Assembly (NCBI GenBank): GCA_005406025.1
Contig: BGZK01000143.1
Location: 1-64,000, forward strand
Direction: 5' to 3'
Source of the DNA: Eumeta japonica
Taxonomy: Eukaryota > Arthropoda > Insecta > Lepidoptera > Psychidae
Length of the DNA stretch: 64,000 nt
Shown here: piece by piece, positions 44,996 to 56,900 of the stretch
Position numbering within the stretch: the stretch's first letter is position 1
Layout of the letters: each line of letters opens with the position of its first letter
The notes under the pieces: model-generated
What the model saw: the letters and a program-made list of their open reading frames with translations, nothing else
What the model was told of the DNA's origin: nothing
Databases searched by the model: none
Position numbers and translations under genes: made by a program

Positions 44996-47900
44996 GTAAG
45001 TTTGTAGCATTACGGAGATAAATGTATTAATTATTGTCGAGTTCGTAAAGAAGGACAAAATAATATCTTTTTTTTTAATTAAAAACTAATTCCCTTAGAA
45101 TTCTGCATTTATTATTTATTAATTTAAATTGGAAACAAACTTTTAAAAACACACGATGATCTCATGTTCTTCTATTTCATAATAGACACAAAAATATGTA
45201 CTATTTATTTTGCTTCGATTTGTTTTTTACAAGTACTTCTTGAAAAATTTGGAATGCATAACGTATAAACGAATAATATTCGGTCCTTTGCTATCAATTG
45301 GATCTTTTGGTCAGTCTTTGGATCAGGTGATTTGATCCAAGACATACTTGCTTTACATCTTTGAATGACCTAGATTTTATCCAACACTAATTTTATGATT
45401 GAATTTTATGACTTTTTTTTTAGTAATAACTGCAAAAATTTAAAAAACTGTCTAATCATTTGATTAATAAGTTTTGTATTTAGCTTATATAAGAGGTGTC
45501 ATTCGAAAAGAACTACTAATGTAACTTTTCATTTGTATTCAAAGATATAACTCCATTTTTAGTTTGTGTAATCTATCGCAGATCAGTTCTCATAGGCTTT
45601 TTTTATTGATTTAATTATTTTAATTAAATCAATAATTATTTTAATTAAATCAATAAAATTTAATCGAATTAATTAAATCAATCTATAAGATTAACCGCGT
45701 AAATAACTTTTAAATTCGCGTTAGCTAAATTCAATTTAAACAGATCTTTTTCAAATTCTTTTCATATTGAAATTAAAACGGCTAATATACTTTTTAAATA
45801 TTGTTTGACGTACTTCAGGGTTCCCAGTAACAAAAATAAGAAAAACAAAGAAAACAACATTGTACCTATATTATTCAAATTATTAATCGTTGAAGTGAAG
45901 TTAAATTTATGAATTGCGTTCAACAAGTAACTGGAAATGCTTACAAAGTAGTTTAGGCATTTTATTGGGCGGCGCGTTATACTACTGCCATAAAATTAGA
46001 ATTAATGATCATTTTGGTTACTTCTACAGTAATCACATGCTTTATTTACCAGAATAGCCACCATGAGGCGTATAGGTGTGAGTTAGAATATTTATAATAT
46101 AAGTTGAATCTAAATTAAAATTAGAATTAAATAAGTGTAACTAACTATATGGCACATTTTTTAGATAACCCGCTTATAGTATTTGTCATTCTAACCGACC
46201 TATAGAAATCTATACCTCAATTTCATTATAGTCTTTATATTGTAAAAATTAGTTTCTAACACCCACGACTATCGTCCTACAACAATATTTTTGATGACTG
46301 TCCTTCTCATCCTTCGGATGACGGGATTCGGCGTGACTGCGGGCGCGCACCGCTACTGGTGCCACCGCTCGTACAAGGCCAAGACGCCGCTGCGACTCAT
46401 ACTTCTCCTCTGCTACACGATGGCTGGACAGGTACGTGTAAGCAAAAGAGAATGATGAAATATGCATAACGTTATGTGTCAAGCCGAGTGGAATAGTTTA
46501 ACAATAAACAGTGCCAGGTTCTCATACGAATTTTCGCCAGCACAGTAAAAAACATAGTGCTACTTTAATTGTATATTTCAACACCATAAAAAGAAATGGC
46601 TAGTTAAATTTCCAAAACATTAGGCGGTATAAATAAATTGGAGTTAAAATTTTTGATGTTATTTTACCTCAAATGTCTTTAGATGTTCTATTGCATACCT
46701 ACGGTGCTATTTCGCGGAAATTCATTATTAGACGTTTGTCTGCGACATACAGTAACATGCAGCATGCAACCCACCGTGGACCCTCGAATCTGTTCTTCCA
46801 TTAGGAATCTTCATCGGAAGAATTGAATATTGATTCCAAAAGATTGACAGATATCGAACACCTAAGTGAATGTTGATATTTTATTTATACTAGTCCGCTA
46901 AATAGTTAAATTGTTATTTCTCCTTACGTTTCATGCCAACTAGGCACGTCTTCGGAAGACGCAGACAGTCACATCCACCAGGGTGTCAGGAGTATTAAAA
47001 CTGCCAACGGATGCACTCCCGACCCTGGAAGAACAGATTCAAGAGTCAGCGAGGGGGTTGCATGCTGCATGTTATTGCATGTCGCAGGCATACATTTCGA
47101 ATGTCTTTACTTTATCTATTTCTCTTATAAAATCATTACCTAATTGTGCAATTAATTCTAAAGTAACATAAGGATGTTAGAAAATGACGATCATTAAGTG
47201 TTCGCACTGTTTCTTTGGTAGCAGTAAAATGCAGGCGCCTAGTTACGATTTCATGAAAGTGAACCTAAATTTACAGAATGAAAATGTGGAAAATTCACGC
47301 TTTTGTAATATTCAGATGTTCGGGGTCGGTAGCTATAAATTATGTATATAGTCAGTTGTAACTCTTGCAGTCTAACTATATTCAACGACAAAAGATATAT
47401 CTTTTATATATACATATATTTATATGTATAACTAGTTAATTGTTATTTGTTGTTTGGTGCGTAATCAACTAATTTGGTATATAATAGGTTTTATAATTGT
47501 ACGCTTATGAGTAAAATTATGAAAAGTTTGTCTCTTAACTTATCGAAACCACATATTGTGCCGAAATTAGATGAACAATAGAGCAAATCATAAACTCAAA
47601 TGCTGAATCATAATTTACCAAATTCCTGAATCGTAAAATAGAACGAGATAAAAGATAAACGCCACTCACATATGTTTTTAATTATTATAAATACAAAATC
47701 TTCATTAAGTGTCAGCTATAACTAATAGTTCTTAAAAATATATATTACTGTACAACGCACGAAACTCTGCCGCTCTGTATTGCCTGCGAATGATGTAATG
47801 CGCACGCTTAACACTCCCCGACCCTTCACCCGCGCGTTCCTATTTTACGCTATTACGACGTTTTCGGGACTCACTTCACAGTGGCAGAGTTTTGTGTATT

Positions 47901-50900
47901 GTAACTATAACCCCACAAAGACAGATTGTAAACTTTTTAACAGCGGTCCTCCCATTTTGATTTAAAAAAATATTTTTGCCACTGAAATGAAAGCTATGTG
48001 TAATAAATAATAATAATAAAATAAAAAACTTATTATAAAATACATTATTTTTAAACGACTTCAAAATTTAAAAAGGAAGAGGTTCTCCATTCGAATGTAT
48101 TTTTTTTATGTTTGTTACCTCAGAACTTTCGACTGGGCCAAACGATTTTGATATTTTTTTTTTTAAAGCTGGTGCTCTCCGTGTGGTCGCGTTTTAATTT
48201 GGTTTAGTTCTGACAATGGCATGCATGAGAAAATCGTATCAGACTTAAATTTTCATTAAGTAAGTGTGCGACAAATGGACAAATAATTCAATATCACGCT
48301 AACTGATTTCGATTATGCTTTTTTTTGTTGGAAAGGGTGTACTTCAAGGATAATTTGATGAGAGTTTGGTAAGATTCTGATTATGGGATCCATGATAAAG
48401 TAACGGAACTCTTCAACTCTTAGTAGCAAATTAACGATACTCTGTCGAATTTTTTTATAGGCTATCCGGGTATATGAGTCACCTTCCGTAACGTTCTTAT
48501 GGACAAGTAATTGTCATGGTCAAATATGATGATGGAACTCCTTAACGGCTTACAGTAAGGATGCAATTTATAAGCAGCACGTTTAGTAGCTCTACCCATA
48601 TTCAGACAAATTAGTTAGTGTGCTTAAGATTCACTAAAAATCGAAAAATAAACAAAAATTTTAACAAAAAAACCCGACTTCAATACAAAACCTATTCCAA
48701 AGCAAATTAATATGCACTAAAAAGTAAAAAAATAATTGCGAATTCTTATACGCAATTATTTTTGTATAATAATTGCGTATTCTTATATCTTCTACAACTA
48801 TTAAGTTGTAAAAGACAACAATTTAATAGTCAACTTACTTTTTCTACTCATGAATATGTAGGTATGGTCTATGTGTTTACCGCGCAAGAAGATAGGTAGG
48901 TATCTACCCACTTCAAATTTAACTCAACACATACCCATGAATAACAAACAATGATCAAAATATTTTTAGTGTTTCGTAAGTAAAATGAAATGAAAAATAT
49001 TAGACTACTTAAAAGTCAATTAAATTATTGTCATAATATAATGTAATTACAATTATTGTTATTTTTGGAGTCGGTGTCTACTACTAGATGTATTGTAGTG
49101 TTTCCTTGGCTAGCTTGGTTTTATAGTTCTATAGGGATATATTTTGACCATTACCGGATTAATGTCTGTATAATAATATAAAATCATACCTATTTCCCAA
49201 TAGGGTAGGAAGAGACTATAAATTTCCATATGGTACAATCTCTGCATATCTCTCTCGCTTCACTCACATCCATCGATCTGTTCATGCAAGCTCATCTGTT
49301 TTGGGCGGTTAATATTTCGCCCTCTTTAATATGCCACCGATATGATCTGCATAGGATTTTCTAAGACGACCCTTACCGAGTAAACAATAAAACACAATCA
49401 AACGCCGTTACAAGTTATGCCATAAGGTACCGTAATATACGACAAGTTAAAATTTTATATGAGTTTAATATTAATTTGTAAACAGGATAAAAGCGCTAAT
49501 GTTGTATTTTCAAACATGTCATTCACTAAGTATTTATTTCAAGGTAAAACCGTTAATCTCTCCCAAACCTGTCAATATTTATCAAAAAGGGAAAAAAATG
49601 GGAATGAAAGGAAAACAATTTTGACATCGATTATATTCTCATAATCTGTTCGTTCTTTGTAAAGTATCATATTGATACTGTGGGGATAGTATCTTACGCC
49701 TAGTAATAATTATAACATGCTACGAATGAATATCGTTGAGATTTATGAATATGATAGATATATGCCGAACAAAACGGCATAAGCGGTCGCTATGAATGCA
49801 TGTACCATAATTTCTATATATTCATATTCATCTATGACTCAAAGTGTCAAAGATTCTGCGGGTCTTTTACATTAAATAAAAACGATCTTTATCGTTATGA
49901 GATTTAAATTACCCCGAGTGAAAGCTTTGGTGTGCCGCCATGCGCCATTGTCTGACGTAATTTTAACGTCACACGGATACAGACCCGATCGTGTTAAAGT
50001 TAACTTAATCATCTGATATACGATAGATCGTACCAGATGCGCGCCGGCACCGGCATTTCTTAAGCTGGCGCCAACTTCGATAATTACAATAATATGGTGG
50101 CCGAGTGGTCAAATGCGTTACCTTCGAAGCAGATGACATCGGGTTCGAATCCTCATCATGGGCTTACTAACTCTTATCGTATGAAAGTGACATGCCTTGT
50201 TTCTCTTTATACAATTTTCTTTTTATTTCTATATAATATATTAACACACTGTTGATATATTTTCTATAATATACGTAAAGTAAAAGTAAATAAGAGAATG
50301 AAACACACTTTTTCTGTCTACATCTACATATACGTAATTATATTATGTCGACATTTAACCTAGAACACGCCATACCGTGAAGCGCCGAATGTTTCACGGC
50401 ATGCCGTTGACATTGTCTACCAGAATACAATATTCGAGTGGGTGCGCGACCACCGAGTGCACCACAAGCACTCGGAGACAGCGGCTGACCCGCACGACGT
50501 GACGCGAGGGTTCTGGTTCTCGCACGGGCTGGCTCATGATGAAGAAACGCCGGAGGTGCTGCGCGCCGGCCGCGCGGTCGACATGAGCGACATCCTGCGG
50601 GACCCTCTGGTAGCTATGCATACCAGGTACGTACATGTGATGTGATAAGTATAGAGTTACATCATTATTTTGTAACAAATCAACATATTATATTACTAAA
50701 ACCTACTTTTAACGAGTGAGATGGCGATAGACTTACTTTGGACACCAGCCCTTCAAAGAATATAGATGGGAACGAGGACTTCACGATTGGTGTCCATTTA
50801 CATCATAGGTTCTTGTATTCATTCAGGTAAGTAAATAGTATATTAGTGGTATAAACTCTAAATAGTCTTAAGTAAAACAACTTCCAAGCGTCAATTGGAA

Positions 50901-53900
50901 GGTTTTGTTTCTTAGTTAGTCGTGGTGAAGAGGGGTCAAGACAGATTTTCAAGATTTAACAGGATTTTTAGCACCTTTGACGATTTTTAGTCACTACATC
51001 TTTTATCTGAGACTAAATTTTTTGCGCCAATATCGTGTACTTTTGATAAGCAGCCTCATTTACTCATTGGGAAAGCTTTTTTGGAATAATCGGGTTACTT
51101 TTTCTTAGCATTATATTCGTTTAAAAGCAGATTTATCTCTAAAAGCATGTTCGTTTCCTATATTTTCGAAAATACCGTTCTTCAGTGTTACGATTTTCTC
51201 ATCAAATGCCCTCATTGCTTAAGTTTTCAGTATTTATTAATCAACTAGCTGTACCCGCAACTTCGTTCCCGTAGAATATTGTGGCTTCGGGTAGTATTTT
51301 AATTACTTAGGCTAATTATTATTATTTTTATTGATATATGACACTATTTGAATTGTTTCATTGCAAAGAGTTTATTATTAATGTATTAAGGTACATATTT
51401 ATATTATAGGTATCTGTATCAAGTATTTATATTTATAAGTATTATATGATCTTATTATTTAAGTACGTTTTTATAAACTATATTTTTTGTTTTCCCATCT
51501 TTTGCCAAAACAAGAAGATTTTGCGGATTTAATACACGTTAACATGCGACATACAGTTGCCCATGGGAAAACATTTTTTTTCTAAATGAACTCCTGCAAC
51601 TTTAAGTATCTGTCCTTGAGCTTTATTAATTATTATGGCAAATACTGCTTTAAGGGGAAACTGCATTCTTTTAAATTGAAATGGCAAATCAGTCGGAATT
51701 ATTGGAATACAGGGAATAAAAACATTTTCTCCTTTTGCCATTCCAGTCATAATTGTAGCTTTTATAATGTTGCGCCCCAGATGTGTGATTTGTAACCGTG
51801 TACCATTACATAACCTTGGTGCATCAAGATTTCTCATTAATAGGACTGGAACACCAACTTTCAGTCTCAACTTTTGGCAAGGCATTCTTGGTAATTCTAA
51901 AGAGTTGAGGAACTCTATGGGGTATGATGTGATTTGTTCAGTGTCCATAAAATTGTCAACTGATTGGTATTCGACAACATCCCCCTCCACATCTGACATG
52001 ATTTGTTCATTTATTTGCTTAACGATCTCATTAGTCGGTACCAAAATTGCCCTTTCGCAAAGCCATTCTCGATTGCCTATATTTATTGACAGATCAGGAT
52101 AAACACTATTTTTTAGATGATCTGTGCTATCGACAATTGACAGAAATCATGACTCGGTGTAATCATGTCGTTACTGTCAGATGGCATACAATCTTCTCCG
52201 ATTTTAAAAAGAGCTGTTGCATATTGCCCTGCTTAAGAATCATTTTGAAGTTGTACTCGCATATTTGTAGTGAAACAAAACTTTTTTACATGTACCCATA
52301 ATACAGATGCTTTCAAACAGGCATTTGTTTCATCTGCCGGCCTACCCCTAGTAATAACCGGAAGGGTCTGTCTAAAGTCACCAGCTAAAAGTACCACTAT
52401 TCCTCCCATGATATGCCGGTTGCCTATGATATTCTTCATTGTGCGATCTAGAGCTTCGATCGCTCTTTTGTGGGACATGGTACATTCATCCCAAACCAAC
52501 AGCTTACACTGCTGTAACATTCTTCCGCGTTCACTGCATTTACTGATGTTACATACTGGCATTTCCTCATGAGCTAGGTTCAATGATAGTTTTAAAACTG
52601 AGTGCGCTGTTCTTCCCCCACTAAGTCGTGTAGCAGCAATTCCAGTGGAAGCTACTGCAACAGCAACTTCTTTATCTTTCCAGATTTGAGCTAATAATAA
52701 ATTTAAAAGATAGGTTTTGCCAGTGCCTTCTGAAGCATCCAAAAAAAACAAACCTCCTTGGCCGTGAGCAACTTCTTGAATTATTGTGTCAAAAATAATT
52801 TTTTGCTCTGAATTTAAAAGTAGAAGTGCTTCTATTATTTACTGCATTAAAGAAACAGAATCGTAGTCTAAGTCTCGCATTAAGTCACTAAAGATTTTTC
52901 TAATTCTTTGTGGTCTGCTCGTCCTAAAATCGGATAATTCTTTTCCACTTATAGTAATCACTTGATCTTCAACTTTTGTTAATGCGTCATTGTAAATTAA
53001 ATCAGTATATGAAGCACTCGGATTCTATTCTTGCAATTGGTGCAAAATATCATCCGCCATATCATTTTTATACTTTTCCCACAATTCTTCAGGGTTTGAG
53101 AGTCCACATGTCGCTAATAACATAGCGAAAAGCTCTCTCACCTTGGCGTAGATTTGCATTGTGCAGCCTCTTCCAGAATTATATCCCACTGATCATTCTC
53201 TAAAAGGCCTCTTACCTCACATGCCTCTCCAAATGTCATAAATTCTCGATTATTGAACTTTTTAAGATCTTTGAAAAAGGTTGGCCCACGCACATGATGT
53301 AAAAGCATTCTTAAGTAAAACCACTCCATATCACTAACACGGATCGTGTATACTCGACCTAGAGCATCTCTAGATTTGACACCAGGTCAATTCTGAACAG
53401 GTACTCTTTGAATTCGGCGTTTCCATTCTGTCCTTGTGGTGTTCCAAGTATAATATCTCGGTACGTCAACATAGAGAAGAGTTCGTGCAAGTTCATTTTT
53501 GGTACAGAGGTCGAAAAAAGCAGTAAATGTCGTTTTCGGAGGAGAAGACAATCTTTCTTGAAAATTATTTTCAGTAAAATAGACACGTTCACCATTTTCA
53601 AGTGCACATTGAGATGTGTAACGGTGGGCTGCCTCTCATGTAACGGAAATCCTAATAGCCGCCACACAGCTTCATTGCTGTTGACATAACGACCATACTT
53701 CATCTATAGGATTAGCAGGCTCTGTGTTTCTAAAATTAAAAATAGCTTGATCGCTACCTTTATTAATATACTTGCAGATATATTTAATAGCGCGCACTGA
53801 ACTGCAAGCCTCGACATTTATATGGGCGTTAAACCTATTATATTATATACATAACCCCCCCCCCCATTTCCCCATAAAGGCGGAATTTCGGAAATAAGTA

Positions 53901-56900
53901 TTAAATGTATTATTTCAAAGTGCCAGATACCACCATACCAATTTTTATAAAGCTCCGTAAAACGGTTCTTCCATACAAACTTTGACCCTCCCCCCCTCCC
54001 CAACTAACCACATGGGGGTGAATTTTGAAAAAAAAAGTAGCCTATGTCCTTCCTCAGGTTTCAGACTATCTGTGTACCAAATTTCATTTCAAGTAGTTTT
54101 AGTAGTTTAGGCGTGAAAGTGCGACAGACAGACAGACAGAAAAAGTTACTTTCGCATTTACATATTAGTAAGGATGTTGTTTTACTCAATTTTCATCGCA
54201 ACAGTACGTGCAAAGGTTCTGTAAACGATGTCATCTTAGGACTTTGTTTCCCAACCTGAATCACCAATATATAGCCAGCTTCTTGGATAAGAATAAGATA
54301 TCTGTTGGAAGAAAGAAGGGGGGTGATGAAGGGGAGTGGAACTTGTTACTTCACATGTCTATTATGCGAAAGAGCGATATCTCACCAGCCCATTTTAATG
54401 CTGCAGCCGGTTTGACCAGAGCATGGCTCTAATACAACTTGGGTAATAGGATGTGATGCCTTATACATATGTTTGCATTTGTGTGATCTTCCTGACTCGT
54501 GGCGCGTGTATAGATATATATACACGTCATTAGTCACTAAGATCACACTAACGGCCCTAACGATAGCGATGAAGGCTTTTCAAGTTTGTATAAATAAGCG
54601 AGTTCCCAGCGAAAAATCGATTTACACAATAAAAAATATTTTCATCGTTGCTTTATAGCACCATCTCACACGATTTTGTGGTGATTGCATTATTGTCTTG
54701 ATTTTGATTCTCGACAATAAAATAAAGACATCACTTTATATAAACTGCAGATGCCACTACACAAATAAAATACATAGATGATTTTGCAATTAATTATTAT
54801 TGAAAACGAACGTACTATATTATAATACGCAATTTTTCTGTAATGAACTTATTTATGTTCCCACGGCAAACTCGAAAGACACCGATCAAACTCGGTTGCC
54901 CAGGTACTCATTTCTTAATTACTGTGGAATTAGGTCACATGGATTGGAAATGTATATAATTATATAAATTTATAATATTGTTATCTGCCTTTAAAAAAAT
55001 ATTTGATTCAATTAACAGATGAGGGTACATTTTTCTAATGGCAAATTTTTCACTCTAATATCTGTTTCTGTATTCTGTGTCTTTTGTAAGTCAAGTAGGA
55101 TTTCATCGATCTAGATGAAAAGTGAATACAAGAAGAATATGTAACTTTGCAAATAATGGTTTATAATTTATTTCGATACAAGGTTTGTCTGTTTATTTAT
55201 CCGGATAGTCTGTGAAACGGCTAAACAGATTTTATTCAAATTTTACAAACAACTAAATAATGTTGTGGAATAAGTGACAGGATACTTTTTTATTTATATA
55301 TCGACAAACAAAAAAAATATTTATGATATTTTTTATAAAATTTTGTCACAATTATTTATTCCATGACGCACCTAATCTATACTCATGATTATCAAATTCG
55401 TACTCTGACTGTCTATTATAAAGTGTCTTTTGTTTGTTTGTCTGAGCTACTCTTTGAAATGGCATAGGGATAGACCATCTTCAACGAGTGTATATTTTCT
55501 TTGATTTATTTGCGTGCCTAAGCGTGGTGACACACGCAATTGTGATTTTCGACGTTTGTCACCTATAAAAAGGTAGATTTCCAGCCCTCGAGACGGTATT
55601 CTTTTTCAGCTATATTCTAGACGCTAGGCATAGATTGTTAATCGGTTATACAATGTACAATGGTTATATTGTACATTGTTAATAGTTTTATATTCTGTAA
55701 TTATAATATTATTTTTAAGAAAAAAGAAGAGCACAAAGTTCTGTCTATCGTATTATTTGGCTAGATCACATAGTATTTGTACGTTACGTAACAATTTGGA
55801 TTCAATCCATGACAGTCAAAAAGCACATTGAAGCGACCGTCCTCTACGAGAGATAATATTCAAACGGGAATTCCGGGCGGAATTTTGATTTTAGAAATTC
55901 TTTTCAAGCTGAAATATCCCCGAATAGCACAGCATAAATTTCGTTTTAATACTGACATTTGTCGCGGCTTCGTCCTAATCGGCACCGTGTCCATTAGTGC
56001 AATCACGATCGCAAGCGGCACAGGAAGTAAAGTCGAGCGTCGATGTTGGGATGGATTAAAATCTAGAGTGGTACCAGGGTTAAAATCGAGTGTGGAACTA
56101 AAATTAGAATTAAGAACGTGACACTCGAAATGAGGAGCAATATCGAATCAAAATCGAGATTGCAATCAAAATTCAGAGCGGGGCCAGAAACGGAAGCTAC
56201 ATAAATTAAGTTCGGAATCAAAGGCGGGACACCACGATCGAAATGAAGAGTGAGTAAACTTGACATCAAAAGCAGTACTAAAATCAGAATCGAGAACGGA
56301 ATGAGGATCAGAATCATGATTGAGAACGTGATTGGTCGATATTCAACATGAAAGAATTTGTTCCATGTCCATGCGGGCGGAAGCGTGGACGGGTACTAGT
56401 ACAGCTATACGATTGTTAGCATATTAGCTCATATTAAATTTATCACATAGGATCATCCTATGACACGATCTTCTATCGATATCATTATACTTAAATTTGT
56501 TAATTTTAATGTTTTGTTCCAGGTACTTCCGGCTGTTGAAAATATTATTCTGTTTTATATTACCAACTATCACACCAGTTGTGTGCTGGTCGGAGAGCTG
56601 GACTCAGGCGATAGTGACACAACCACTCCTTCGTCATATTTTGTGCCAAAATTTTACCTGGTCCGTCAACAGCTTCGCCCATATTTGGGGAAATAAACCC
56701 TACGATAAGTACGTAACATTTTTTTGGATTAAAGCTTATAAATGTTACCCAATTATAATCACTTATGTCATACAGCATAGTGGCATTTTATGATGTAAAG
56801 AGCTCTTAATAAATAATGCTCTTCCAGTCCCATCATACACATAGCATCAACTCATTGCGACTTCATCCGGGTTTCACTATAGTCTGTAGAGCTTGTTTAC

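Larger units (their letters stand above)
39892..56720 (+). repeat. Segmental duplication, copy B
   Basis: This is collinear with copy A (14334-29722), in the same orientation, about 25.5 kb apart at the start. Copy B keeps the sequence past the point where A is truncated. Inserts found only in B are a MITE at 43545-43704, a repeat at about 48050-48690, a Helitron at 51245-54174, about 450 bp near 54850-55300 and about 170 bp at 55510-55685. Element X (15045) and the 1.35 kb at 15919 of copy A are absent. Confidence 0.92.

Noticed and set aside
46983..47171. Open frame with KLPTDALPTLEEQIQES in the TIR element
   Set aside because: It lies inside the 353 bp repeat, is not in any desaturase frame, and runs out into the intron. 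It may be a scrap of an old element gene but cannot be supported.
53818..54003. Minus-strand open frame with a poly-G stretch
   Set aside because: It falls in the Helitron's 5' non-coding part with C runs; no helicase or HUH motif.
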